Source: Anaeramoeba flamelloides
Lineage: Eukaryota; Metamonada; Anaeramoebidae
Direction: 5' to 3'
Assembly: GCA_027625915.1 (NCBI GenBank)
Contig: JANTQA010000023.1
Location: 17,360,001-17,424,000 of the forward strand
Length of the DNA stretch: 64,000 bases
Shown: one piece after another, positions 32,030 to 43,400 of the stretch
Position numbering within the stretch: the first letter of the stretch is position 1
How the letters are laid out: the number at the start of each line of letters is the position of its first letter
The notes under the pieces: generated by a model
What the model saw: only the letters and a program-made list of their open reading frames with translations
Databases searched by the model: none
What the model was told of the DNA's origin: nothing
Made by a program: the position numbers and the translations under genes

Positions 32030-33480
32030 AATTAAGCTCTAAATCCCCTTTTATATAAAATTCCTTAAAGTAAATTAAGTGTAAAATCAAAAATTTTACA
32101 ATTGTTTAAGTGAAATTCATATTCTGAATTTTTTAGGATTAAAGAGGAAAAATCGGAAATTGAAAAGAAAAAAGGAAAAATAGAAAAATGAACAAAAATG
32201 ATAAAAAGTTTTAAAATGGTTTTATAATCAAAAATTAATAAAATAACAAAAAAAAAAAAAAAAGCCATCTTTAAAAAAGACCACCTAAAATCACAGACAC
32301 AATACCTTTGATTAATTTATAAATTAGATAATTTTTCATGAATTCTAATCTGAGGATGGTTGTTTAATTGTTGTAATTTCTTTTTTTTTTTTTTTTTAAT
32401 ATGATTTGTTTTTAATCTTTTATTTTTTTTTATTTTTACTTTTTCGTTAAATTTACATGTTCCTTGTACTGTCTGTCATTTTTTGTGTATGGGTATTGGT
32501 AAATACCTACTTTATTTTTTTTTTTCTGAGTAACTCTTCTTCTCAGTATAAACAGGATGCGATTAGGAAATATATATAAAAATAATTGTATATGTTTCTT
32601 GTAGTTTTGTTATTTTGTGTGGGGGTTTTTCCACATAAAATTTTTTTTAATTATTTTAAAATGGGTATTTATCAAAATTTATTTTTTTTCTTTGTCATTT
32701 AAGAATTGCAAGATAAATGTTCCTATCACTTTTTGGAATTAATTCGAGGTTTTTTTTTAAAAAGTTTGTCTAAATATGAAAATTTGCATTTTTTAATAGT
32801 TAAACCACATCATTAGTATTGTTAATCTTTTGGATGATTTTCTCATCAACTTGGCTTTCAATATTTTTAATAAATAATTTAATTATTGTATATGTTATTA
32901 TTGTCTCAAATAGAAAATTTGTTTTATCTCTCGATTTCTATCCAATAAATGATTATAACCCCCATTCCAAAGAATTTTACACATCCTAAATCAATAATTG
33001 GTAAAAAATATTAAAACTCGATTAATTATATTTTTCCAAACGTAATATAAAACCACATTTAAGTTGCCTGTATTAATGTTTTTATAAGTAATCATTTTTA
33101 TCCAAATAAAAGAACAAAATATAAAACAAAAAAAAAAATGGTGGGTCCAAAATAATGAAACAAGTGGAACACAAAATGTATTGGTAAATTGGTTTAAGTT
33201 TCACCAACAATTGTTGATCGATCAAATGATAAGATAGGATCGATTAATTGTAAGTGATTTTCCAATTTGACTGAACTCAGCAGTAATCTTCTATCAACCA
33301 TTGAAAAAAATTTCCAGTTCTAAAGAAAGAGATTATGTAACTGGATAAAAGGAAATGAAAACAAAACAAAAAAGACAAAAAATGAAATAGTTTGTAAAAT
33401 CAAAATTATTCCCAAATTGAATGTAAAGTGTGGTATTGATATTCTTTCAACCGTTTAAACCGTCTCAGCATTTTTGGAAT
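32030..33480. repeat. Dispersed repeat family R5, copy 1 (about 1.45 kb)
   Basis: Collinear with 58195-59830. Landmarks in order are GTGTAAAATCA(A/T)A(A/G)ATTTT, a Lys-coding-like GAAAAGGAAAAA tract, AAAATCACA(G/T)(A/C)CACAATAC, GTTGTAATTTC followed by poly-T, TCACCAACAATTGTTGATC, then GAAATGAAAACAAAACA. It contains no frame conserved in both copies. Confidence 0.65.
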
Positions 33481-34393
33481 TTAGTGTATTTATATAAAAT
33501 AATTTTTGAGGGAAAGTTATTATTTGGGTATGGGTTAAATTTGTGGTAAGTGCTTGGTACCCCAGAATAATTATTGTATATTTTTTACTTAATAAAGTAT
33601 GGTTAAACCAACTGTATTTCCCAGATATGATAAATAAGCCATCTTTCATTTTGGTTAATGAGAATGATGATCTTATGTCCAAAGATTCAAATATTTTATT
33701 TTTCGATTTTTTAGATTTTTATTGTTTGTTCGACTTTTAAAACTTCCCTTTTGAAGAATTTAGAAATACACAAAAATATGTATTTAACCAAAATTTTTTT
33801 TTATTTCATTCAGTAAAATATATTTACAGTGAATGTTAAAGTGTATTTCAATTACTCAATTCCACTCTTAATTACTATGCTAGGTGTTAAGTGAGTATTT
33901 CAAAAAGAACAAAAAACAAAATGTCTGACAAAAAAAACTCGCTTATTCTTCAAAAATCAATTATTTTAATTTGTAGATTAAAAGATCCTTAAATACTTAA
34001 CTTCAAAAAATGACTTTATATTGTATCTTTTGTATTCGTTTGTGATTTCCTCCTTAAAGTTAATAATTTAAAGGTGTGATATATTTTTCTAAACGAAAAA
34101 ATTCCCCTCTTACAAGTGACTATTGATAATTTTGAGTTTTCATCAAAAAATTATCTATTTCTTTCGAATTTCATGAAAATATGTTGAAATTATTAGAAAA
34201 AAATTTATCTTGGTCAAGTTAAAAATAGTTGTGTATATTTCTTAACAATTTTTACAAAATAGATGATGTCTGACAAAAGATACTAATAAAAAATTCTCTA
34301 GAAAATAAATTATTTTAAATAATTTATTTTCCGAAATTTGTGTTTTTAACTCTTGATATTTTTTAAGCTAAAAAATTCAAAACGGGTAACAAG

Positions 34394-36652
34394 ATGGAAG
34401 AACAAAAACAAAAACAAAAACAAAAACTAAAACAACCATCGATCAAAACTTTTGAGGGCTTTACTTTAGAAAATTATGATAACGTTTTTGAATATACCTA
34501 CTTAGATGAAGATACCTTTTCAAGTTATTCTGAATCTGAATTTGTGACAGATTCCGAGTCTGAATTGGAAGACGATTGGAGGAATGTGATGGAAATTGCG
34601 CCATTGACAACCCCCTCCACTGTTAGTGTTGGGACACATTTAATTGTTTTAACTTTAGAGGAGCATTATCATGTTACTGGAGATTCTTCTTTTGAAAGTA
34701 AAGATAAAAAAACTAATAATAACCAAAACAAGAAGAGAAACTCATTTGGCCTTGAAGGGTGGCGTTTGGTTGAGTTGAATAATGTTTCAAAAAAAAAAAA
34801 AAACCTTAAAAAAAAATTACAAAAACAAAATGAAAACAAAACAAAAAAAGAAACAGCAATTTTTCGATCTACCCAAAAGCAGAGATCCACAACTAAACTT
34901 GAATTTCACGAAAACCATATAAAGTCCTTTCGATCACCACCAAACACCAAAACAGGCAACAACAATGGTAACGATCCGAACAACAATCGTCAAGAGGAAT
35001 TTCATAAATTAACTGCCTTAAGAATTCTAACCACCGGAGTGCCGATCTTGATGGGGCCATTACACCCGTTGTACCAAGCGAGTGGGAGTGTTCTTGAAAA
35101 GGAAAACTCTGTTGAGAATTCTGATAGCACAAAGGCAATTATTCAAGATCAATTGAACAAATTGCAATCAATGTTTGGGATCACGTTGGATGGCAAAAAA
35201 AAGCCCACTTCCAATTCTTTGATGGGTCAAATTGGACTCAGCGACGCAGGTGCAGGTGTAGGTGCAGTACTGGGGGAGAGGACAAACACTGACAAAAAAC
35301 GTTCCGCTCTGGGTGACTTGAGGGCAAAGGCATTGGGCCAATTCCAGTTACAGGATTATGCTAGAGAGCATTTTCTAATCAAGCCGAGCCGGCTGAAGAT
35401 CTTGCGAAGGAAAACACCTCAATTTGCAATCTCAAATTCAAATTCAAATTCCAACAGCAGCCCCAATAGCAACACACAAATGATCAAGGGCTTTGCTTAT
35501 TCTCCAAACAAATTGCAAAATTCCATAACAAAGCTCTCCAAGGGCAGCCATACCAAATTGGCGTTGTCCATTTTTAAGGACCTCTTATACTACATGGGGG
35601 AGAAAAAATGGTTAAAAAAGGCTGCAAAAAGGAAAACCCAGAGCGGCGAGTTCTTCTCCCAAGACGACGCCATAAAAAATATCCTGGAGGTTGGGCTAAA
35701 TATCAAAGAAATGCGCGACGAGATCTATTTACAAATTTGGAAGCAAACAACGCAGAACCCTGGTCTGGAATCAACAATACGGGGGTGGGCAGCCTTTTGC
35801 TTGGTGGCCAATACATTTGCGCCCTCGGGGCAGCTTTCTACGTCACTACGTGAAATGTTTACACAGTTGGCCGAAAACGGGCCTGATCGCGTCAACAAGT
35901 TTGCCAATCTCGCCAAGATCCGATTACGAAACATTCTCGCGCCATCGTCAAAGCAGCTGCAAATGCCAAGCGATTATAGCATAAAACGGATACTCAAGGC
36001 ACCCCATGATCCGATCATGTTTAACGTCACTTTAAAGGAATGCTTTATGAACCAAAACAAGAAATTCCCCTCATTGAAGATACCGTACTGTTTGAAATTT
36101 TTGATCCACAAAATAATAGAAACAGGCGGAATGAAACAAGAGGGCTTGTTCCGTGTTCCCGGGAGTGTACTCCAGGTCAAGTTACTACGAGAAATGATCA
36201 ACCGCGGAGAATATATTATTAAGGATGAACAAATGAATAACCCGAATATTTATTCCTCTGTTTTAAAGCTATGGCTAAGGCAATTGCACGAACCCTTATT
36301 CCCCCTTTCCAGAATAGACCAGCTTCAAAACACAGTGTCATCGGAAGAAATGGTCAACATCGCCGAACAATTGCCTCAGTTGGTAAGATATTGCCTCGCC
36401 TATATTATATACTTTGCCCAACAATTGTCACAGGAAGAAGTAGTTCAACATACAAAAATGGATACACACAACCTGGCCTTAATGTTCGCTCCAAATATAG
36501 TACGTCTGCCAAAGGAATCGCTAATGCTTGGCGTGCAATTGACAGAAAAAAGAAATTTTTTTATAACTTCTTTAATACAATTTTGGAATGTTTCAAGTAT
36601 CATTAAACAAATTAAAATTGCCGAAAAAAGTCAACTGAAAAAAAATAATTAA
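34394..36652 (+). CDS. MyTH4-RhoGAP protein, 752 aa
   Basis: Intronless, with ATG at 34394. The N-terminal third is acidic then low-complexity, with a Lys/Asn/Gln-rich stretch (about 100-200) and a Ser/Asn linker near 346-360. A MyTH4 domain spans about 384-530 (SIFKDLLYYMG, DEIYLQIWKQTTQNP, GWAAFCLVANTFAPSGQ). A RhoGAP domain follows at about 540-740 (FNVTLKECF, then GLFRVPGS with the arginine finger, KLWLRQLHEPLFP, HNLALMFAPNI). RhoGAPs switch off Rho/Rac GTPases by speeding GTP hydrolysis. MyTH4 domains in myosins and kinesins contact microtubules or membranes. The pairing resembles ARHGAP39/Vilse, but no WW domains are seen. It probably links Rho signalling to the cytoskeleton (inference). 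Codon use is less AT-biased than in the ankyrin genes. Confidence 0.92.
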   Translation: MEEQKQKQKQKLKQPSIKTFEGFTLENYDNVFEYTYLDEDTFSSYSESEFVTDSESELEDDWRNVMEIAPLTTPSTVSVGTHLIVLTLEEHYHVTGDSSFESKDKKTNNNQNKKRNSFGLEGWRLVELNNVSKKKKNLKKKLQKQNENKTKKETAIFRSTQKQRSTTKLEFHENHIKSFRSPPNTKTGNNNGNDPNNNRQEEFHKLTALRILTTGVPILMGPLHPLYQASGSVLEKENSVENSDSTKAIIQDQLNKLQSMFGITLDGKKKPTSNSLMGQIGLSDAGAGVGAVLGERTNTDKKRSALGDLRAKALGQFQLQDYAREHFLIKPSRLKILRRKTPQFAISNSNSNSNSSPNSNTQMIKGFAYSPNKLQNSITKLSKGSHTKLALSIFKDLLYYMGEKKWLKKAAKRKTQSGEFFSQDDAIKNILEVGLNIKEMRDEIYLQIWKQTTQNPGLESTIRGWAAFCLVANTFAPSGQLSTSLREMFTQLAENGPDRVNKFANLAKIRLRNILAPSSKQLQMPSDYSIKRILKAPHDPIMFNVTLKECFMNQNKKFPSLKIPYCLKFLIHKIIETGGMKQEGLFRVPGSVLQVKLLREMINRGEYIIKDEQMNNPNIYSSVLKLWLRQLHEPLFPLSRIDQLQNTVSSEEMVNIAEQLPQLVRYCLAYIIYFAQQLSQEEVVQHTKMDTHNLALMFAPNIVRLPKESLMLGVQLTEKRNFFITSLIQFWNVSSIIKQIKIAEKSQLKKNN

Positions 36653-37059
36653 TAATTTATTTTTACTTGACAAATTTAAAATCTTTTTTATTATAATCTC
36701 TTGTCAAATATTAATAATAAAGAGATTTGTTATATTCTTAAAAAAAAAAAATACCTTTGATTATTTTATTTTTTTTTTTTGTATATTCAATACTTGAATT
36801 TTTTTTTTTTTTTTTTTTCTTAATTATTAATACAATAAAATATTTAGATTATTTTTTTTTTTATTTTTCAAAATTTTCAATCTTTTAAACTATTAATTAT
36901 TCCATTACAAATGTTGGATGAAATGAGAAGAAAAAAACATATTGTAATAATTAACCCTTACCTCTAATCAATCCAAATGTTTTTGTTTTTTTTTTTTTCA
37001 TTATAAACCAACCTTTTTCTACTCATTGAAAGGGTGTTTAAAAATAAGGGATTTTTTTT

Positions 37060-37245
37060 TTTTTTGAGTGTTTTCGGTTTTTCTTTACCCTAATTGCTAA
37101 ATTATCTTTATTAATGATAAAACTATAACTTTTTAATTATGATTCTTTATTAAAATTTCTAAACAAAAATTTAGAAATGAGGGCTTAAAGAGGAAATTAA
37201 TTTCCTCCCTTGAAAAAAATAAAAAAATAAAAAAAAAAAAAACTA
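37060..37245 (+). mobile_element. LINE 3'-end fragment with A-rich tail
   Basis: The segment 37138-37182 reads [16 protein letters not shown]-stop. This matches the end of the better-preserved LINE frame at 60600-60662 (YDFTLKFLKGNLSIRATRV-stop). A palindrome-rich 3' UTR (GAGGAAATTAATTTCCTCCC) and an AAAAATAAAAAAATAAAA tail follow. Upstream similarity fades, as expected of a 5'-truncated copy. Confidence 0.6.
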
Positions 37246-39109
37246 TAAATTTTTTAGACTTTAAACATTAAATTTTTTGATGGTAACATAGATCGGTGTG
37301 ATGTTAAAATTTAAATCTGGATAGTGTTAAAAAAAATCATTATTAGTATTATTTTATCACTAAAAATTATTAAATCGCATAATTCTAGATTATCACAATA
37401 AAATAATAATCGCAAAAAAATGAAAAATTATTTTTTGAAAATATCCTTAGAAAAATCCGTTGAATTTTACAAATTCTTGATACCTTTATAACACTTTTAC
37501 ACTTTGAAAATGTTAGAAAGTGTTTGGAAGAGTTGTGAATTGTCTTCAAGTGTTTGAAAGTTTTGGAAGCCCAAAAACTTTTATAAAACCAATGAGACAG
37601 TTTGTAGTAAATAAAATATTTTTTTTCATTTCGTTTTTTTTTACAACCTTTGAAATCTCCAACAAATTTCATGATCAAACCAATTCTAATAATAACTCAT
37701 ATCAACAATGAACTTTAAAATAAAAAAGAGGTGTTTTTTTAAAATAGGGTTTCTACCATTCCAAGACAAATAACCAAAAAGATAAAAGAGTAATTTTCCT
37801 TATTATTGATGATCGATTAAAAAAACCTTTAACCCTCATTATATTTTCTATTTAATATCAAGATCTGAGAAAAAGAAGAAGAAGAGGAAAAAAATTGTCA
37901 GAAAAATCTGAAAAATAGGTGATAATGTGGCTAGGTTATTGAGAACGCTTTTGAATAGGTAGTTAACTACCTTATAGCTTTCTGAGAATATTTAAAATAT
38001 TTTGAAACAAGAACACATTCTTTACAGAACGGGTGAACAGATTTGTTTTTTTAGAAGCCCATTTTTATTCAAAACAATTTAGAACACCATAATTTGACTG
38101 TGAAAATATTTATTTATCTATAATTCTTATTGTTGTTGATCTAAAAGGATCGATATGTTTTTCAATCAAACTAAACGAAAATACAATTATACTCTTTGAT
38201 CTGATCCTTAATGAAATCATTATCTTTTTTATTGGTTTTTAAAAGAATAGTTGTATTTCACATTAACTATTTTTTGATCAAAAAAATTTTCTTTGTAAAA
38301 TATAGTTGAATTAGCCCAAAACCTATCAACTCTTAGATCGCGATTACTTTTTCATAGTGATATTATGGATTTTATCAGAATGTTATAGAATATTGTGATT
38401 TTTTATCTACTTGTGATAATGTTGAATATCGTGATTTGGTAAAATATCGCCATTGTTGTACCTTTATCGTGACTTAAGTATAGATATAATCAAAATCAGG
38501 ATTATTTAAATGTTTTTATTCATTAAAAAATGTTGTAAATTTTATTTAACTAACTATAAAATTATCATTCTAAATTATATTTCAACAAATGTTGACTCTA
38601 TTTAAAATGTTATTGGAAGTGGTTTTATATATAAATTTTTCAGAAAAAATCAATTTTTAGATCAAAATCATTTTTACCAATTTTATAATTTTTTCTTTCT
38701 TTTCTTTACTTTTTTGATTTATTTTGTTTTTTTTAAAATAGTTCTTTTCTTCTTTCGCTCTGGTTTTTGGTTTTTATTTTGTGTTTAATGAAAAATACAG
38801 TTCAACACAACTATTCTTTCAAATCAAATAATATTTACAATAGATCTTATTATCAAAGTGTTTTACCTTCAACCTTCAAGATCAATCTCCCCATAAAAGA
38901 GATCTAATCCAAAAAAATTTAAACCAAATGAACACCAAAAGTCCACAACAACCAAATCTTTCAATTCGAATAAATACAAAAAAAACAATAAAGAGGATCA
39001 AAAGAGTTTCTTAAAAACTTTTTTGCAGGTATCTCCACATTAGCAAAAATGAGTTTAATTTTTGAAAGTATTTTGAAAAAAGAAAAGAAAAAAATACAGT
39101 AATCAAAAT

Positions 39110-39555
39110 AATGCGTACACAACGACTATAATCCGTGTTTCAGAATATTATCCGTGCTTTTTTTTCTTTCGGTGACAAGGCAGCATCCAATCTACTACCA
39201 AATAGTATACCTAAGTTCAAATAAATTTTGAAAGTAAAGGTCTGATTATTTTCAGTAAAATTTAAATTATTCATGAAAATAGTTGAAAATATTTCATAAT
39301 ATTCTCAATTTTTTTGAAATTTTTTGTTTTTTTTATGAGTAAAACTTTGTTGTGAAATTTACTCTATTTTTTAAGAAAAATTTCTAATTTGATCCTTTAT
39401 TTTTCGAATTTCTTTTTAAATAATTGAACTTTAAGAAACGAATACCATATTTTTTAGGCTTATTATCAGTTTCTTTGATTGGTTAATGTATTGGTCTTCT
39501 ATAACAAAAAAACTAATTTTTTTTATTTTGAAACAAGCAATAAATTTTTTTACAC
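39110..39555. repeat. Dispersed repeat family R3, copy 2
   Basis: Shares TTTCAGTAAAATTTAAATTA, AATTTACTCTATTTTTT, the GAACTTTAAGAAACGAATAC block and TTTCTTTGATTGG with 7230-7680 and 60900-61430. Non-coding. Confidence 0.6.
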
Positions 39556-40416
39556 ACTTTATTTTGACCTACAGTACAAAAAAATATTGTAAGAAAAAAC
39601 AACATTAAAAGTTTGAAAAAAACGATATAAGTCAACACAGGTTATTGAACAAACTGTGGTTTTTATTTTTTATTATCTGAAGGTAGACATATGTTTGTTA
39701 AATTTATACTGATTTTTCGACTCTATATTATCGATTTAAGTTGTGTTTTCTTTAAAAATGGTTTTTTTGTTAAGTGTTATTATTAACAAAACTTATTATC
39801 GTCAGCAGATCTCAATAAAAAAAAAAAATTAGGGTCATGATAAATTAAGAAGAAGAATTCAATTAATGGGCTATTTTCCCCTTTTGTTATTAATATTGTA
39901 GGAGAAAATCTCTATTAGTTATTTAATTTCTTTCATTATTTCTCGATAATTTTTTAACTAGCTAAATGTTAGAAATGGTGAAAAGTGTTATTTTTGATGA
40001 TTTTGGGATTATTTTCTGAAATATTCCAAAATATAATCCCAAATCAACAAAATTTCTTTTTATTTTGTCCAATATTTTCAGATCAAAAATAGTCTTTCTT
40101 CTAAAATTTTTATTTTATAAAAAAGTGATGTTTAGAACTCAAAATCATTACAACTAACCACCCCACCTTTGTTTTTTTCATGACTAAAACCGTTATTAAA
40201 TTTAATCTCAAAAAAAAAATTAAAAAAGTCTCAATCCACTTTTTAAAAAAAGTAACGAATACTTTAAATCTCAAAAAAAAAAACCTTATTTTTTTTAAAA
40301 TAATTTTTTTCTTCCTTCCCTTGTGTTTTTTTTAAACCAAAAACCCAAACCCAAAGAAACATACTAAACCAAACTATAATTCCAATCAAAAAACAAAAAA
40401 AGAAAAACCAATTCAA

Positions 40417-43400
40417 ATGAACACAAACCCACAGATCTTATATATCAAGCATTTTGAAGGGATGACAAGGTCGAGAACCCAAGAAGAATGCTCAAGGCAT
40501 TTAGTGGTTCTGTCTACTGTAATTGATCAGTCTACAACTCAAGAACAACACAGCATGATCAAAAAGGGTTTAGAGTGCATTTTAGAAGGATCCCTCTCTG
40601 TTGTTGAATATTCGTTCAACTTTTTCACTTGTCTCGTTGAAGCAAAATTGAGCACGATGAAGGTTCATTTAAAGTCTTTAATTATTGTACTGCTAGACAA
40701 GTTTAAAAGCGACAATTTACAGATCAGGAATATGTCCTCGACACTATTCAACAAGATCCTTCAAAACTACCCCAACGAACTGATTTATAACTATTGCAAG
40801 AACACCTTTGCAAATAAAAATTTGCGCATCGCGAGGATTTTAATTGAGTGCTTTACAGAGAATTTCCTCAACTCGCCACACAGTTTCCCCTTTTCAAAGT
40901 ATTTGTCCACGATCCTCTCTTTAGTCAACACCAAAAACTTTCTTCAATTGCAAAACGAAATTTTCAACACTGTTTCGCAGCTATACAAATACTCGCCTTC
41001 GGCTGTCGATTCAAGGTGCAGAGTTGTAATTAATGATCGAAATATCTTAATTTCGCTCCAATCCGAGTTCAAGAAAATTAAGGTTGTTGCAAAGGAAAAG
41101 CAAATCCGCATCAACCATCAAAAAAGAATGTTAAAGAAATTTTCCAAGAACAAAATGAACAAAAAGGCACTCAAGAGAACAAAGATCAAGCAACCACAAA
41201 GCCAGATGAAGAATAGCAAAGACAGCACAAAGGGTGATAAGAAGAGTAATCTCAATAGGCCCATGAGGATCAAAAAAAATTCACAACTCAAAAAAGGATG
41301 GGTGACATTGGCAAGAGGGATGGGGAAATGCGATTTCAAATCGGAAAATGAAATGAAAAAATATTTAACACGAATCATTCAACAACTAAACTCAAAGTCG
41401 AACCCAAAAATTTTAAAGGCCCTCGAGAACACGCACTTGATCTTAAATGGCAATGCCTTCCAATTTGAAGAATTTGAAATCCTCTTCAGACAGCTTATTG
41501 GGCCCCTGGATGATTTGTGTAGCTCTTCCCCATGCAAGGTTATGGTCACCGCACTGTTTACAATTGCACATGCGATTGTGATGTTGGACACCGAGTTATT
41601 ATTTTTTTTAGAAAGGATGTTCCCTCAAGTTTTAAGGGCCGTGAACTCAAAAACCAGCAAAGTGGCGATTGCAGGCGATCAGTGTGTCCGTGTGATTCTG
41701 CAATATGCACAAAAGGACAAATTGATCTTGTCCTTGTATAATTCAATGAAAAAAAACGATTCAAATTTAAGGCACAAGTATATTGATTATTTAAATGTAA
41801 TTTTGTCTCAATGGGAATTGGACGTTATCAAAAATTGTGAAAAAAATATTTCTTCAATGATCGAAATGACCTTAAATGATCAATCATCCAAAACACGAAA
41901 AAAGGCAAGAAAATCTTTTTGGAATTTTGCAAAGAATTTCGGCACAGACATTGCCGTCAATTTGTATAACCGACAAGTGAAAAGAGTAAAGCAATTATTG
42001 AACAAGGAATTAAAACAATTAAACGATCAAAAGTTAGAAAAAAAAATGAAAATTTCTCTCAGCAAATCGGCTTTACAAAAAAAAACACGAAAGGAGAATG
42101 ATAATAACCAAAACAGCAAACAAAATAAAAAAAATCTCTTAAAAAAACCGGTTTTGAAAAAAAACTCAAAAAATAACAACAGTGTTGGCAAAAACAAGAA
42201 TAACAACAGCATTGGCAAAAATAAGAATAACAACAATGTTGGCAAAAACAAGAATAACAATAGCATTGGTAAAAGCATGGATAAAAACATCAAAAACAAC
42301 AAAAACAATAAAAACATGATCAAAAACAACCAAAATATCAAAAGCAACCAAAATACCAAAAGCAACCAAAATACCAAAAGCAATCAAAACACCAAAAGCA
42401 ATCTGAGAAATAAAAACAACAACTTGAAAAAAAATGTATTACCACGAAGAATAAACAGAAGGAACAACAACAACAACGGGAATGGCAGTGGATCAGATCT
42501 TTTTAATCAGAAAAAAATTAATTATCGTCACTCTCGAATAATTATTCAAAATTCAGAAAATGATTTTCTGAATCTAAATCAAGGACAATCAAATGTTTCT
42601 CAATTGACTAATAAGCCAAACAAAAAGCCAATACTTGGCCATCGAAGAACACCATCACAACAAATTTTAAAAAATTCAAGAAACAAAAATAAAAAAAGAT
42701 TTAAAATTGATACTTTATCAAGGGAGGCGCCAGATATTTTAACCCACAATTCAGCAAATAATAAAAAAAATATCCTTAATCGAAAAAAATTAATAGGCAA
42801 CAAAACACCAAATCAAGTAAATAGAAAAATTAACCATAGAAGACAACGTAGTAAATTGCATTTGAACAATTTAAACATGAACCCCAACAAAAATAATTCC
42901 AAACCAAATGCAAAGCCAAGACCAAAGCAAAGGGCAAAGCCAAAACCAAAGCCAAGTACAAATTCAATTGAAGATATCCAAAAAAAACTATTTGAAAAAA
43001 AAATATCCAATTTAAGATCTTGCCTAAGATCAGAAAATTTAAAATTTGCGGAGTCACAGCTTTTGAATTTTAACCAAGAATTAAAAGAAAAGCAATTTGA
43101 TCAAAACCTATTCAAAACGAGTATAACCCCCTTAGTTCAAGACATTCTTAATTTGTTATCAAACAAACAATTGCCCCCCTTATATACCCAATGCTGCAAA
43201 TTTTATGAAATTTTGATAAACTATCCCGCATTAGGAATCATCCAACCAAACTTGTCCCAATTATTGCAGCAATTAATTCCAAATATTTTCATTAGCGAAG
43301 AAAGCATTTCACAACAGTCTTTGCAATTGATTGAATTAATCAAAAAAAAATGCTTAGAGACATTTATCTTTGGCGATTTAATAAATTTATTAAAAGATTT

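Larger units (their letters stand above)
29631..34393. other. Repeat-rich intergenic region between divergent genes
   Basis: The phosphatase (minus) and MyTH4-RhoGAP (plus) genes diverge from here. The region holds a 178-bp MITE, a relic of the AGGTTTACAATC element and single copies of repeats R4 and R5. Open frames at 30399-30605, 32065-32268 and 33455-33740 fall in or beside repeats and are not supported. No promoter element is recognised. Confidence 0.5.
36653..40416. other. Intergenic region before the CLASP-like gene
   Basis: A 3.8-kb spacer between two plus-strand genes. It contains a LINE 3' tail, one copy of repeat R3 and a patch of degenerate TATCGTGATTT-like words (about 38330-38480). 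The overlapping frames at 37385-37711 on opposite strands are unsupported. The last 200 bases before the ATG at 40417 are A/C-rich, as is common for a 5' leader. Confidence 0.5.

Noticed and set aside
33455-33740. Opposing 65-75 codon frames
   Set aside because: Overlap on both strands beside repeat R5, no family match, low-complexity composition.
42027-42387. Minus-strand Leu/Phe-rich frames
   Set aside because: Shadow of the Lys/Asn linker in the CLASP-like gene.
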